From assembly GCA_025456065.1 (NCBI GenBank), contig JALOLH010000050.1:1-36167 (forward strand): a DNA stretch of 36,167 nucleotides, given 5' to 3'. This document shows positions 23,292 to 33,116 of this stretch, piece after piece; position 1 is the stretch's first letter, and the number at the start of each line of letters is the position of its first letter. The translations under genes were made by a program, and so were the position numbers. Source of the stretch: Candidatus Nanopelagicales bacterium (GTDB taxonomy: Bacteria > Actinomycetota > Actinomycetes > S36-B12 > CAIYMF01). Below the pieces are notes generated by a model, which did not search any database, was not told the DNA's origin, and saw only the letters and a program-made list of their open reading frames with translations.

Positions 23292-23899
23292 TCGCCTTCG
23301 TGCGCGGGACCGTCGCCAGCGTCGGCGCCGACCACGCCGTCGTCGACGTGGGCGGGGTGGGCCTGGCCGTGCTGTGCGGGCCGCGGACGCTGGCCGAGCT
23401 GCGCCCCGGCGGCCAGGCGCAGGTGGCCACCGCGCTGGTGGTGCGGGAGGACTCGCTAACCCTGTTCGGGTTCGCCGACGAGGAGGAGCGCCAGGCCTTC
23501 GAGGTGCTCCAGTCGGTGACCGGGATCGGCCCACGCACCGCGCAGGCCGTGCTCGCCGTGCTCACCGTCGACCAGCTGCGTGCCGCGGTCGCGGCCGACG
23601 ACCTCGCCACGCTCGCCAAGCCGCCCGGCATCGGGCGCAAGGGCGCGGCCCGGATCGCCCTGGAGCTCAAGGACCGGCTCGGCGCCCCCAGCACGTTCGG
23701 GGCCCAGCCCCAGGTCGGGGCCGAGGCGTGGTCCGGTCCGGTCGTGGATGGCCTGGTCGCCCTCGGCTGGCCACTGCGGGACGCCCGTGCGGCGGCGGAG
23801 GCCGTCCGCCCGGAGGCCGAGGCGGTCCTGGCCGAGGGCGGCGTCCCCTCGGTGCCGGCACTGCTGCGCTCCGCCCTGCGCCACCTGGACCGGGCGTAG
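23288..23899 (+). CDS. ruvA: Holliday junction DNA helicase subunit RuvA
   Basis: A 203-residue junction-binding subunit. It has domain I (an OB fold beginning [20 protein letters not shown]), domain II with two helix-hairpin-helix motifs ([17 protein letters not shown] and [20 protein letters not shown]) and a C-terminal domain III ([20 protein letters not shown]) that contacts RuvB. The GTG start at 23288 overlaps ruvC by GTGA, so translation is coupled. It is part of the LexA-controlled transcript. Confidence 0.96.
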   Translation: MIAFVRGTVASVGADHAVVDVGGVGLAVLCGPRTLAELRPGGQAQVATALVVREDSLTLFGFADEEERQAFEVLQSVTGIGPRTAQAVLAVLTVDQLRAAVAADDLATLAKPPGIGRKGAARIALELKDRLGAPSTFGAQPQVGAEAWSGPVVDGLVALGWPLRDARAAAEAVRPEAEAVLAEGGVPSVPALLRSALRHLDRA

Positions 23900-23911
23900 G
23901 GGGTCCCGGGC

Positions 23912-24979
23912 ATGGGTGACGAGCACCTGCTCGAGGGGGCGGCCGACGCCGACGACCTGGCCGCCGAGGGTGCGCTGCGCCCCCGCAGCCTCGCCGAGTT
24001 CGTCGGCCAGGAGCGGGTCCGGGCCCAGCTCGGCCTGGTGCTCGAGGCGGCGCGCAACCGCGGCACGCCGGCCGACCACGTGCTGCTCTCCGGCCCGCCC
24101 GGCCTGGGCAAGACCACCCTGGCGATGATCATCGCCCAGGAGATGGCCGCGCCGCTGCGGATCACCTCCGGCCCCGCGATCCAGCACGCGGGCGACCTGG
24201 CCGCGGTGCTCTCCAGCCTCGTGCCGGGTGAGGTCCTGTTCCTCGACGAGATCCACCGGATGGCCCGGCCGGCCGAGGAGATGCTGTACGTGGCGATGGA
24301 GGACTTCCGGGTCGACATCGTCGTGGGCAAGGGACCGGGTGCGACGGCGATCCCGCTGGACCTGGCCCCGTTCACCCTGGTCGGGGCGACCACCCGGGCC
24401 GGCCTGCTGCCCGGGCCGCTGCGCGACCGGTTCGGCTTCACCGCCCACATGGACTTCTACGCCGACGCCGACCTGGTCACCATCGTGCACCGCTCCGCCC
24501 GGCTGCTCGGCGTGCCGATCGACGCCGACGGGGCCACGGAGATCGCCGGGCGCTCCCGCGGCACGCCGCGGGTCGCCAACCGGCTGCTGCGCCGGGTCCG
24601 GGACTACGCCCAGGTGCACGGCCGGGGGACGGTCGACCTGCCGACGGCCCATGCTGCCCTGGACCTCTACGAGGTCGACGACCTCGGCCTGGACCGCCTC
24701 GACCGGGCGGTCCTGGAGGCCCTGCTGCGGACGTTCCGGGGAGGTCCGGTCGGCCTGTCGACGCTCGCCGTGTCCGTGGGGGAGGAGGCCGAGACCGTGG
24801 AGACCGTCGCCGAGCCGTTCCTCGTGCGGGCCGGGCTGCTCTACCGCACCCCGCGCGGGCGCGTGGCCACCGAGGCTGCCTGGCGGCACCTCGGCCTGCT
24901 GCCCCCCGCGGGCGGCCCGCCGGGCGGGGCGGGCGGTCCGGCCCAGCCGGCCCTCGACCTCGGCCTCGACGAGGCCTGA
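23912..24979 (+). CDS. ruvB: Holliday junction branch-migration ATPase RuvB
   Basis: A 355-residue AAA+ motor that drives branch migration with RuvA. Walker A is GPPGLGKTT (61-69), Walker B is LFLDEIHRM, the sensor segment is [20 protein letters not shown] and the C-terminal winged helix contains [20 protein letters not shown] Gly/Pro-rich tail ([20 protein letters not shown]) follows. It starts 12 bp after ruvA in the same transcript. Confidence 0.97.
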   Translation: MGDEHLLEGAADADDLAAEGALRPRSLAEFVGQERVRAQLGLVLEAARNRGTPADHVLLSGPPGLGKTTLAMIIAQEMAAPLRITSGPAIQHAGDLAAVLSSLVPGEVLFLDEIHRMARPAEEMLYVAMEDFRVDIVVGKGPGATAIPLDLAPFTLVGATTRAGLLPGPLRDRFGFTAHMDFYADADLVTIVHRSARLLGVPIDADGATEIAGRSRGTPRVANRLLRRVRDYAQVHGRGTVDLPTAHAALDLYEVDDLGLDRLDRAVLEALLRTFRGGPVGLSTLAVSVGEEAETVETVAEPFLVRAGLLYRTPRGRVATEAAWRHLGLLPPAGGPPGGAGGPAQPALDLGLDEA

Positions 24980-25083
24980 GGACCCCGGCCGCGGACGCCG
25001 AGCCGTTCGCAGCGACGGCGGTGCCACCGAGGCGAGGGGGCGCGCGGGTGCGCGGCCTGCCCGGGAGGTCGGGGTCGTGGGCC

Positions 25084-25089
25084 TAGAAT
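25084..25089 (+). promoter_or_regulatory. -10 box of the yajC-secDF transcript
   Basis: TAGAAT lies 28 bp before the yajC ATG, with GGAAAGG as ribosome-binding site 8 bp before the ATG. This implies a promoter separate from that of ruvCAB. No consensus -35 box. Confidence 0.5.
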
Positions 25090-25117
25090 CGGGCGCAATC
25101 GTGCGGAAAGGCCTCAC

Positions 25118-25525
25118 ATGACCCTGCTCGAGCTGCTGCCGTTCGTCGCCGTCGCGCTGGCGTTCTGGCTGCTCATCCTGCGTCCGGCGAAGCAGCGCCG
25201 GGACGCCCAGGCCCGGCTCGTCGCGAGCCTGGCCGCCGGGCAGCGGGTGATGACCGCCGGCGGCATCTTCGGCACCGTGCGATCGGTCCAGGACGGCCGG
25301 GTGACCCTCGAGGTGGCCCCGGGCGTGGCGATCGAGCTGGTCGCGCCGGCCATCGCCGAGATCCTGCCCGAGCCCGCTGGCGGTGCGTCCGCCCCGGGGG
25401 GCAGCGCCCTCGGCGACGCGACCGATCAGCCGGCGACGGGCGATCCGGCGCCGCCGGATCCCGCGTCCTCCGAGCGCGGACCCGGCCCCGACGCGCCCAC
25501 GACCGGGGAGGCCGACCGTGGCTAG
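25118..25525 (+). CDS. yajC: Preprotein translocase subunit YajC
   Basis: A 135-residue accessory Sec subunit with one N-terminal transmembrane helix (LLPFVAVALAFWLLILRP, about 5-22). The YajC domain follows, with RPAKQRRDAQARLVASLAAG, QRVMTAGGIFGTV and VTLEVAPGVAIELVAPAIAE. The last ~50 residues are a Pro/Ala/Gly-rich cytosolic tail without known fold. Its stop codon lies inside the start of secD (8-nt overlap), so the two are coupled. Confidence 0.94.
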   Translation: MTLLELLPFVAVALAFWLLILRPAKQRRDAQARLVASLAAGQRVMTAGGIFGTVRSVQDGRVTLEVAPGVAIELVAPAIAEILPEPAGGASAPGGSALGDATDQPATGDPAPPDPASSERGPGPDAPTTGEADRG

Positions 25526-27215
25526 CAGCCTGTCCAACTACCGGCCCTGGCGGGTGCTCATCCCGTTCCTGATCGCCACGCTCGCCCTGGGCCTGTGGGC
25601 GTTCTGGCCGGGGCAGAAGAACACGCCGAACCTCGGCCTGGACCTGCAGGGCGGCACCCAGGTGACGCTGCTGCCGCAGCCGGCTCCCGGCTCGACCGGC
25701 AGCATCACCGACGACCAGCTGCAGCAGACCGTGGAGATCATCCGCCAGCGCGTCGACGGCCTCGGCGTGGCCGAGGCGGAGGTCACCGTCCAGGGTTCGG
25801 GGGACAGCGCCGCGATCGTGGTCTCGGTGCCGGGCTCGGTCCCCCAGGACCGCCTCGTCGAGCTGGTCGGCCGCACCGCCCAGCTGGCCTTCCGCGCGGT
25901 CGACACCATCGGCGACCCGACCGGCGTGGACCCCGACGCCGAGCCGACCGCCACCGCGGAGCCGTCCCCGACGGCCACCGCCGCCGAGCCCTCGCCCACC
26001 CCGACCGACGCCACCGCGAGTCCGACGCCGTCACCGGAGGCGACCGCGACCAGCCCCTCGCCGGAGCCCACCGCCAGCCCCAGCCCGGTCCCCACGGTCG
26101 AGCAGCCCGAGCTGCCCGTCCAGGCCGCCCAGAACGACCAGGACTTCCAGTCGCGCGCGCTGCGCCTGGACTGCACGCTGCCCGAGAACCGGGCGGGCAC
26201 GCCGGACGACCCGGAGCTGTGGCTGGCCACCTGCGACCTGGAGGGCACCGCGAAGTTCCTGCTGCAGCCGGCGTTCATCCTCGGCACCCAGGTGACCGAC
26301 GCCTCGGCCCAGCTCGACCCGCAGACCAACTCGTGGTCGGTCAGCCTGACGTTCGACGCGGAGGGCTCGCGCCAGCTCGCCACCATCTCGACCGACCTCT
26401 ACGACAACACCCCGCCGCAGAACCAGTTCGCGATCGTGCTCGACGGCGTCGTCTACAGCGCGCCGTCGTTCCTCGAGCCGATCCCGGGCGGGTCGGCCCA
26501 GATCACCGGCGAGTTCACGACCGAGGAGGCCGCCGACCTCGCGAACGTGCTGAAGTTCGGCTCGCTGCCGGTCTCCCTCGAGGTCGGCCAGGTCACCTCG
26601 ATCACACCGACCGTGGGTGCGGACTTCCTGCGCGCCGGCCTGATCGCCGGTGCCCTCGGCCTGGCGCTCGTGGCCCTCTTCCTGCTGCTGTACTACCGCG
26701 CCCTCGGCCTGGTCGCCGTGGCCAGCCTCGTGATCGCCGCCATCATCTCGTACTGCATGTTCGTGATCCTCGGCCGGCAGCTCGGCTTCGCGCTCACGCT
26801 GGCCGGCGTCGCCGGCGCGATCGTGGCCATCGGCATCACCGCCGACTCGTTCATCGTGTACTTCGAGCGGATCCGCGACGAGGTGCGCGACGGACGCACC
26901 CTGCGGGTCGCGGCCGACGCCGGCTGGATCCGGGCGCGGCGCACGCTGCTGGCGGCCGACTTCGTCTCGTTCCTCGGCGCGGTGGTCCTCTACGTGCTGA
27001 GCATCGGCAGCGTCCGGGGCTTCGCGTTCGCCCTGGGCCTGACCACCGTCGTCGACGTGGTGGTCGCCTTCCTGTTCACCCGCCCGGTCGTGTCGATCCT
27101 GGCCGCCACCCGCTGGTACCAGTCCGGCAGCAAGTGGACCGGTGTCGACCCGGACCGCCTGGGCATCCACGATCGACCCGCGCCCCGTGCCGTGGCCGCG
27201 GCAGGGAGGCGGTAG
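25518..27215 (+). CDS. secD: Protein translocase subunit SecD
   Basis: A 565-residue RND-like membrane protein that with SecF uses the proton gradient to pull exported chains off SecYEG. It has TM1 (RVLIPFLIATLALGLWAFWP), the P1 domain starting LGLDLQGGTQVTL, the EIIRQRVDGLGVAEAEV segment and the AIVLDGVVYSAPSF region. Five further TM helices carry ALTLAGVAGAIVAIGITADS, with the conserved acidic residue in the TM4 region. Residues about 138-195 are an inserted Pro/Thr/Ser/Ala/Glu low-complexity linker in the periplasmic part, not found in the short form of the family. The GTG at 25518 overlaps yajC by 8 nt and gives the normal N-terminus. Confidence 0.96.
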   Translation: MASSLSNYRPWRVLIPFLIATLALGLWAFWPGQKNTPNLGLDLQGGTQVTLLPQPAPGSTGSITDDQLQQTVEIIRQRVDGLGVAEAEVTVQGSGDSAAIVVSVPGSVPQDRLVELVGRTAQLAFRAVDTIGDPTGVDPDAEPTATAEPSPTATAAEPSPTPTDATASPTPSPEATATSPSPEPTASPSPVPTVEQPELPVQAAQNDQDFQSRALRLDCTLPENRAGTPDDPELWLATCDLEGTAKFLLQPAFILGTQVTDASAQLDPQTNSWSVSLTFDAEGSRQLATISTDLYDNTPPQNQFAIVLDGVVYSAPSFLEPIPGGSAQITGEFTTEEAADLANVLKFGSLPVSLEVGQVTSITPTVGADFLRAGLIAGALGLALVALFLLLYYRALGLVAVASLVIAAIISYCMFVILGRQLGFALTLAGVAGAIVAIGITADSFIVYFERIRDEVRDGRTLRVAADAGWIRARRTLLAADFVSFLGAVVLYVLSIGSVRGFAFALGLTTVVDVVVAFLFTRPVVSILAATRWYQSGSKWTGVDPDRLGIHDRPAPRAVAAAGRR

Positions 27216-27217
27216 CC

Positions 27218-28387
27218 ATGTCCCGCGTGGGCGACTTCGGCGCCAAGCTCTACTCCGGCGAGATCTCCTACGACTTCGTCGAACGGCGGCGGCGCTGGTA
27301 CGCGATCTCCGCCGTGGCCTTCCTCATCGCCCTGGGCGCGCTCATCGGGCGGGGCCTCAACCTCGGCATCGAGTTCACCGGCGGTGCGGAGTTCCAGGTG
27401 CCCTCGGCGGGCTGCACGATCGCCGAGGCCCGCACGGCCGCCGAGGACGCGGGGGCCACGATCTCCACCGCCACCCAGCTGGGCAACGAGTCGATCCGCA
27501 TCACCACCGAGGCGGTGGACCAGGGCCAGAGCCTGGCGATCCGCGGGTCGCTGGCCGAGGCGTGCGGAGTGACCGTCGACGAGGTGTCCGCCCAGGTGGT
27601 CGGACCGACCTGGGGCGGGGCCATCACCCAGAAGGCGCTCACCGCGCTGGCCGTGTTCCTGGGCCTGCTCACGGTGTTCATGGCGATCTACTTCGACTGG
27701 CGGATGGCGGTCGCCGGCATCGTGGCGCTCATCCACGACGTCGTCATCACGATCGGCGTCTACGCGCTGCTGCAGTTCGAGGTCACCCCCAGCACGGTCA
27801 TCGGCGTGCTCACGATCCTCGGCTACTCGCTCTACGACACGGTCGTGGTGTTCGACAAGGTCAAGGAGAACACCCGGGGCATCCTCGGCCAGAGCCGCCA
27901 GACCTACTCGCAGGCGGCCAACCTCGCCCTCAACCAGACCCTCGTGCGCTCGATCAACACCTCGATCGTGGCGCTGCTGCCGGTCGCCTCGATCCTGGTC
28001 GTGGGTGCGGGCCTGCTCGGCGCCGGCACCCTGAAGGACCTCGCGCTGGCGCTGTTCGTCGGCACCGCGGCCGGCACCTACTCGTCGATCTTCATCGCGA
28101 CCCCGCTGCTGTGCCAGCTCATGGAGCGCAACCCGCAGATGCAGGCCCTGGCCAGGCGGGTGCAGTCGCGCGGCGGGGCGCCGGCCGGGGGGACGCGGAC
28201 CAGGGCCACAGGGGCGGCGCGGCCCGCGGCCGGGCAGCCGGCGGACGCCGCCGGGGGCGCTGGGTCCACCGCGACGGCCCTGGACGAGCCCGAACCCGTC
28301 GACGAGGCGATGGACCGGGCGCGCGCCCGGCGGGCCAGCGGCGGGCCGCGCAACCAGCCGAAGCGGACGACGAAGTCCAAGCGCTAA
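27218..28387 (+). CDS. secF: Protein translocase subunit SecF
   Basis: A 389-residue partner of SecD. Family features are SYDFVERRRRWYAISAVAFL with TM1, LGIEFTGGAEFQVP, the TM2-3 block DWRMAVAGIVALIHDVVITI and TILGYSLYDTVVVFDKVKEN (the proton-path acidic residues). NTSIVALLPVASILVVGAGL and PLLCQLMERNPQ come near the end of the fold. The C-terminal ~85 residues form a long Ala/Gly/Arg-rich cytosolic tail ending KRTTKSKR. It starts 2 bp after the secD stop, with GGAGG as ribosome-binding site. Confidence 0.96.
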   Translation: MSRVGDFGAKLYSGEISYDFVERRRRWYAISAVAFLIALGALIGRGLNLGIEFTGGAEFQVPSAGCTIAEARTAAEDAGATISTATQLGNESIRITTEAVDQGQSLAIRGSLAEACGVTVDEVSAQVVGPTWGGAITQKALTALAVFLGLLTVFMAIYFDWRMAVAGIVALIHDVVITIGVYALLQFEVTPSTVIGVLTILGYSLYDTVVVFDKVKENTRGILGQSRQTYSQAANLALNQTLVRSINTSIVALLPVASILVVGAGLLGAGTLKDLALALFVGTAAGTYSSIFIATPLLCQLMERNPQMQALARRVQSRGGAPAGGTRTRATGAARPAAGQPADAAGGAGSTATALDEPEPVDEAMDRARARRASGGPRNQPKRTTKSKR

Positions 28388-28391
28388 GGCC

Positions 28392-28419
28392 GCGCGGCCC
28401 CACCCCCGTGGGGCTGCGT
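28392..28419 (+). terminator. Terminator hairpin after secF
   Basis: GCGCGGCCCCAC, CCCC loop, GTGGGGCTGCGT: a 12-bp stem with two G-T pairs, 5 bp after the secF stop and 65 bp before relA. No U-tract follows. It suggests that relA has its own promoter. Confidence 0.65.
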
Positions 28420-28460
28420 CGGGCCGGTTGCGTACGGGAGCCCCCTCCCGGTCCGGTGCG

Positions 28461-28466
28461 TACACT
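28461..28466 (+). promoter_or_regulatory. -10 box of relA
   Basis: TACACT lies 17 bp before the relA GTG at 28484; AGGAGGT (28473-28479) is the ribosome-binding site. The leader would be very short. No clear -35 box. Confidence 0.5.
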
Positions 28467-28483
28467 CGCCCCAGGAGGTCCTG

Positions 28484-30745
28484 GTGGCTGATCCGGAGGT
28501 GATCGGGGGGCTCGAGCCCGCGGTCGAGTCGACCCTGCGGTCGCGCCTGTCCCGGATCATCAGCCCGGCCCCGGCCAACCCCGACCTCGAGCCCGTCCTG
28601 CGCACGCTGCGCCAGTACCACCCGCGCAGCGACACCAAGCTGGTCATCCAGGCCTACGAGACCGCCGCGCACCTGCACCGCAACCAGCAGCGCCGCTCGG
28701 GGGCGCCGTACATCACCCACCCGATCGCCGTCGCGCAGATCCTGGCCGACCTGGGCATGACCGGGCCCACGCTGGCCGCGGCCCTGCTGCACGACACGGT
28801 GGAGGACACCGGCTTCACCCTCAAGCAGCTCCGGGCCGAGTTCGGCGAGGAGATCGCCGCGCTGGTGGACGGTGTCACCAAGCTGGACAAGGTGCAGTAC
28901 GGCGAGGCCAGCGCGGCCGAGACCGTCCGCAAGATGGTCGTGGCGATGGCCCGCGACATCCGGGTGCTCGTGATCAAGCTCGCCGACCGCCTGCACAACA
29001 TGCGCACGCTGCAGTACCTGTCGCCCGAGAAGCAGGCCGTGAAGGCGCGCGAGACCCTCGAGATCTACGCACCGCTGGCCCACCGGCTGGGCATGAACAC
29101 CGTGAAGTGGGAGCTGGAGGACCTCTCGTTCGCCACGCTGCACCCGAAGATGTACGAGGAGATCGTCCGCCTCGTCGGCCAGCGCGCCCCGGCCCGCGAG
29201 CAGTACCTCGAGCGGGTGCTCGGCGACATCGAGGGCCGGCTGCGCGAGGCCCGCATCCGGGCCACCGTGACCGGCCGGCCGAAGCACTACTACTCCGTCT
29301 ACCAGAAGATGATCGTGCGCGGGCACGACTTCTCCGACATCTACGACCTCGTCGGGGTGCGCATCCTGGTCGACTCCGTCCGCGACTGCTACGCCGTGCT
29401 CGGCACGCTGCACGCCACCTGGAACCCCCTGCCCGGGCGGTTCAAGGACTACATCGCGATGCCGAAGTTCAACATGTACCAGTCCCTGCACACGACGGTC
29501 ATCGGCCCGGAGGGCAAGACCGTCGAGGTGCAGATCCGCACCCACGAGATGCACCGCTCGGCCGAGTACGGCATCGCGGCCCACTGGCGCTACAAGCAGG
29601 CCGAGGTGGGCGGCAAGCTGGGGCCGGAGGACCTCGGCTGGCTGCGCCAGCTGGTGGAGTGGCAGCGTGAGACCGAGGACCCGGGGGAGTTCCTCGAGTC
29701 GCTGCGCTACGACCTCGGCGCCACCGAGGTGTTCGTGTTCACCCCGCGCGGCGACGTCATCGCGCTGCCCGCGGGCTCCACGCCCGTGGACTTCGCCTAC
29801 GCGGTGCACACCGAGCTGGGCCACCGCTGCGTCGGCGCCCGCGTGAACGGGCGGCTGGTGCCACTGGACAGCCCACTGGCCAACGGTGACTCGGTCGAGG
29901 TCTTCACCACGAAGGCCGAGGGCGCCGGTCCGAGCCAGGACTGGCTGTCGTTCGTGCGCAGCCCGCGCGCCAAGAGCAAGATCAAGGCCTGGTTCTCGCG
30001 GGAGCGCCGCGAGGAGGCCATCGAGAAGGGCAAGGACCACCTCCTCAAGGCCATGCGCAAGGAGGGCGTCGCGGTCCACCGGCTGCTCAGCACCACCGCG
30101 CTGGGGACCGTGGCGGCCGACCTGCGCCAGCCGGATGTCAGCGCCCTGTACGCGTCGATCGGCGAGGGCCGGATCAGCCCGCAGACGGTCATCCATCGGC
30201 TCGTCGCCACCGCCGGCGGGCCCGCGGCTGCTGCCGACGACGCCGCCGAGGCGGTCACCCCGCAGGGGATCCCGAAGCTCAAGCAGCGCTCGGACTCCGA
30301 CCCCGGCGTGACCGTGATCGGCTCGCACCTCGGCGACGTCTGGGTGAAGCTGGCCCGGTGCTGCACGCCGGTGCCCGGTGACGAGATCACCGGGTTCGTC
30401 ACGCGCGGCAACGGGGTCTCCGTGCACCGGACCGACTGCGCCAACCTGGCGGCGATGGGCAGCCAGGCCGAGCGCTTCGTGCCGGTGGCGTGGTCGCCGG
30501 GGGCCGCGTCGGTGTTCCTGGTCAACATCCAGGTCGAGGCGCTGGACCGCTCACGGCTGCTCTCCGACGTGACCCGGGCGCTGTCCGACCAGCACGTGAA
30601 CATCCTCGCCGCGTCGGTCACGACCACGAAGGAGCGCATCGCGATGTCGCGGTTCACCTTCGAGATGGGCGACCCGAAGCACCTCGGCGCCGTGCTGCGG
30701 GCGGTGCGCAACGTGGAGGGCGTGTTCGACGCCTACCGGGTCTGA
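28484..30745 (+). CDS. relA: Bifunctional (p)ppGpp synthetase/hydrolase RelA/SpoT (Rel)
   Basis: A 753-residue long Rel protein controlling the stringent response. It comprises the HD hydrolase domain ([20 protein letters not shown], then [11 protein letters not shown] near residue 103), the synthetase domain ([50 protein letters not shown]), the TGS domain ([20 protein letters not shown]), a helical/zinc-finger-like region with [20 protein letters not shown] and a C-terminal ACT domain ([20 protein letters not shown]). Both catalytic centres look intact, so it should make and degrade (p)ppGpp. GTG at 28484 follows AGGAGGT. In Streptomyces and Mycobacterium apt precedes relA; here it is missing from between secF and relA. 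Confidence 0.97.
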   Translation: MADPEVIGGLEPAVESTLRSRLSRIISPAPANPDLEPVLRTLRQYHPRSDTKLVIQAYETAAHLHRNQQRRSGAPYITHPIAVAQILADLGMTGPTLAAALLHDTVEDTGFTLKQLRAEFGEEIAALVDGVTKLDKVQYGEASAAETVRKMVVAMARDIRVLVIKLADRLHNMRTLQYLSPEKQAVKARETLEIYAPLAHRLGMNTVKWELEDLSFATLHPKMYEEIVRLVGQRAPAREQYLERVLGDIEGRLREARIRATVTGRPKHYYSVYQKMIVRGHDFSDIYDLVGVRILVDSVRDCYAVLGTLHATWNPLPGRFKDYIAMPKFNMYQSLHTTVIGPEGKTVEVQIRTHEMHRSAEYGIAAHWRYKQAEVGGKLGPEDLGWLRQLVEWQRETEDPGEFLESLRYDLGATEVFVFTPRGDVIALPAGSTPVDFAYAVHTELGHRCVGARVNGRLVPLDSPLANGDSVEVFTTKAEGAGPSQDWLSFVRSPRAKSKIKAWFSRERREEAIEKGKDHLLKAMRKEGVAVHRLLSTTALGTVAADLRQPDVSALYASIGEGRISPQTVIHRLVATAGGPAAAADDAAEAVTPQGIPKLKQRSDSDPGVTVIGSHLGDVWVKLARCCTPVPGDEITGFVTRGNGVSVHRTDCANLAAMGSQAERFVPVAWSPGAASVFLVNIQVEALDRSRLLSDVTRALSDQHVNILAASVTTTKERIAMSRFTFEMGDPKHLGAVLRAVRNVEGVFDAYRV

Positions 30746-30772
30746 CCCGATCGCCGGTCGTCGTTCGCGGGC

Positions 30773-30796
30773 GCGGGCGGCCGCCGTCCCGCCCGC
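30773..30796. terminator. Bidirectional terminator candidate between relA and the DUF349 gene
   Basis: GCGGGCGG, CCGCCGTC loop, CCGCCCGC: a perfect 8-bp stem in the 67-bp gap between convergent genes. Confidence 0.6.
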
Positions 30797-30812
30797 CGAC
30801 GCGCCGCTCGTC

Positions 30813-32057
30813 TCAGCTGCCGGAGTACTCGGCCAGGGAGTGCTCGGCGGCCGCGAGCAGCGCCCGGGTCTGGCTGATCCGTCCGTGCAGGTCGGCTGCC
30901 CTGCCGGCGTTCCCGGCGGCCTCGGCCGCGGCGGCCTCGGCCTCCAGCTTGGCCAGCGACTCCCGGAAGGTCCCGACGGTCGACTCGGCCAGCGCCCGCT
31001 TCGCGGGGTCGGTCCGGCGCCACTGCTCGGCCTCGTGGCGGTGCACCGCGTCCTCGACCCGACGCAGCCGGCCCTCGACCCGGTCCCGGTCGCCCCGCGG
31101 CACGTGTCCGATGGCGTTCCACCGCTCCGCGATGCTGCGCAGGGCGGAGCGGGCGGCGGCCAGGTCGCTGATCGGCAGGAGGGCCTCGGCCTCGGCGGCC
31201 AGGGCCTCCTTGGCCGCGAGGTTGGCCCGCTGGTCCTCGTCGCGCTCGGCCTGCACGGCGTTGCGAGCCGAGAAGAAGGCGTCCTGGGCGGCGCGGAACC
31301 GTGCCCAGAGCTTGTCCTCGTCGACCCGACCGGCCCGAGGAGCGGCGCGCCACTCGTCCATCAGGCCGCGGTAGGCGCGCGTGGTCTCGTTCCACTCGGT
31401 GCTGTCCGAGAGCGCCTCGGCGCGGGCGATGATCGCCTCCTTGGCCGCGATCGCCTCCCGCCGGGTGGCGTCCAGCTGCGCGAAGTGGGCGCGGCGGGCG
31501 CGGTCGAAGGCCGAACGGGCGCTGCTGAACCGCTTCCAGAGCTCCTGCTCGGCCTCGCGGGTGGCCCGGTCGCCGCGCGGCAGGGCGGTCCACTCGCCCT
31601 GCAGCTGCTTGAACCGGTCGCCCGTGGCCTTCCACTGGGTGGAACCGGCCAGCTGCTCGGCCTCCTCGGCGATCGCCCGGCGCGCGGCCATCGTGCGCTC
31701 CCGCGCGGCCTCCTTGGCCGCGGCCACCTGTTCGCGGCGGGCCGCACCGGCGGCCTCGAGCGCGTCGGCGAGCCGGGCCAGCGCGGCGAGGTCGCCCACC
31801 ACGTGCGGGGCGTCGAGCTGGTCGCGCAGCTTGCCGGCCACGATCGCCACCGACTCCGGCGAGGCCTTGCCGTCCTTGAGCCGGACCAGCAGCAGCTCGG
31901 CCTCCACCTTGAGCCCGTCGTACTTGCGCTCGAAGAAGGCCAGGCCGGCGGCGGGTTCGCCGGCCGCCCACTGCCCGACGGCCACCTCCGTGCCGTCCGG
32001 CCGGCGCACGTACACGGTGCCGTCGTCGGCGACCCGGCCGTGCTCGTGCTCGGTCAT
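30813..32057 (-). CDS. DUF349 domain-containing protein
   Basis: A 414-residue, largely helical protein composed of repeated DUF349 units of about 75 residues. Each unit carries the W(K/N)..G..P pattern, as in LAGSTQWKATGDRFKQLQGE, LSDSTEWNETTRAYRGLMDE and SALRSIAERWNAIGHVPRGD. Repeats are separated by LWKRFSSARSAFDRARR-type segments. The N-terminal ~70 residues (DGTVYVRRPDGTEVAVGQWA) form a small separate domain. The family's function is not established. It is found next to relA and ppi in many actinobacteria, so the position is conserved. GGAGGG precedes the ATG. The last ~60 residues are predicted coiled coil. Confidence 0.93.
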   Translation of the reverse strand: MTEHEHGRVADDGTVYVRRPDGTEVAVGQWAAGEPAAGLAFFERKYDGLKVEAELLLVRLKDGKASPESVAIVAGKLRDQLDAPHVVGDLAALARLADALEAAGAARREQVAAAKEAARERTMAARRAIAEEAEQLAGSTQWKATGDRFKQLQGEWTALPRGDRATREAEQELWKRFSSARSAFDRARRAHFAQLDATRREAIAAKEAIIARAEALSDSTEWNETTRAYRGLMDEWRAAPRAGRVDEDKLWARFRAAQDAFFSARNAVQAERDEDQRANLAAKEALAAEAEALLPISDLAAARSALRSIAERWNAIGHVPRGDRDRVEGRLRRVEDAVHRHEAEQWRRTDPAKRALAESTVGTFRESLAKLEAEAAAAEAAGNAGRAADLHGRISQTRALLAAAEHSLAEYSGS

Positions 32058-32261
32058 GCGCGCACCCTCCCAGCTCAGCCGGGCTGCGTCACCCCGCCCG
32101 GCGCGGGCGCCATCATCCCACGCGCCGGCAGCATGCGACCGGCTGGCCGATCGGCCCCTGGGGGGCGCCCAGGCCCGGTTCGGACGTCCCGGGCCGGGGA
32201 GGCCGCCCTGCCGTGCGGAGCCGTCGTCGCGGGCCGGCGGTGCGTCGCGCTGTGGGTGAGC

Positions 32262-33116
32262 TCAGCCCAGCGCGGGGTCGACCTGGGTGCCGAGGATCCC
32301 GATGGCCGCCGCCGGCGGCCCGTCACCACCACCGCCGGCGACCCCGGCGCCGGCGACCCGCTCGACCACGTCGAGGCCCTCGGTCACCTCGCCCCACACG
32401 GTGTAGCTGGGCGGCAGCGTGGTGTCCTCGTACACGACGAAGAACTGGCTGCCGGCGGTGCCCGGCCCGGCGTTCGCCATCGCGATCGTGCCCTTGGGGT
32501 AGTTGGCCTCGCCGTCGTCCGGCAGGTTCTCGTCGGGCAGCTGGAAGCCCGGGCCGCCACTGCCGGTGCCGGTCGGGTCGCCGCACTGCAGCACGAAGAT
32601 GTTCTCGGTGGTCACCCGGTGGCAGATGGTGTCGTCGAAGTAGCCGTCCTGGGCCAGCGAGAGCATCGCGTTCACGGTCTGCGGGGCGTCGGCGGCCGCG
32701 GTGGCGATCTCGATGTCGCCGCAGTTGGTCTGCAGGCGCAGCGTGTAGTCGGCGCCGTCCTCGAGGGCGGCCGCCGGCGCCGCGTCGTACTGCATCGGCT
32801 CGGCCGGTGGGGTCGGTGCCGGATCGCAGCCGATGTCCGCGGTGGCAGCCGGGCTGGGGTCGGTCGTCGCCGGGGTGCTCGCCGCCGGATCCGGGCTGGC
32901 CACCGTGTCGTCGCTCGGCGGACGGGTCAGCAGGAACAGGGCGCCCAGGCCGACCACGCCCAGGAGGGCGGCGACCGTCCACCCGATCCGCCTGCGGCGA
33001 CGCGCCGCGGTCGCACGCTCGGCGCGCCGGGCCATCTGGCGGTCGTACTTGGCCGCGGCGAGCTCCTTGCGGCGCTTGTTCGTCGCGCCGGTCCCCGGCT
33101 TCTTCGGCTTCGACAC
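32262..33116 (-). CDS. Cyclophilin-type peptidyl-prolyl cis-trans isomerase, membrane-anchored
   Basis: A 284-residue PpiB-type protein. A basic N-terminal segment (KPKKPGTGATNKRRKELAAA ... RRRRR, residues 4-43) precedes one transmembrane helix (44-64) and a Thr/Ser/Pro linker. The cyclophilin domain (about 118-284) is outside the membrane: ICHRVTTENIFVLQCGDPTG, GPGFQLPDEN, GTAGSQFFVVYEDTTLPPSY and TVWGEVTEGLDVVERV. The usual Arg of the FHR catalytic motif reads CHR, and F/Q positions are retained (SQFFVV). The start is GTG at 33116, with GAGGAG at normal spacing; upstream in-frame codons have no ribosome-binding site. It is divergent from the MBL-hisS-aspS operon. Confidence 0.93.
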   Translation of the reverse strand: MSKPKKPGTGATNKRRKELAAAKYDRQMARRAERATAARRRRRIGWTVAALLGVVGLGALFLLTRPPSDDTVASPDPAASTPATTDPSPAATADIGCDPAPTPPAEPMQYDAAPAAALEDGADYTLRLQTNCGDIEIATAAADAPQTVNAMLSLAQDGYFDDTICHRVTTENIFVLQCGDPTGTGSGGPGFQLPDENLPDDGEANYPKGTIAMANAGPGTAGSQFFVVYEDTTLPPSYTVWGEVTEGLDVVERVAGAGVAGGGGDGPPAAAIGILGTQVDPALG

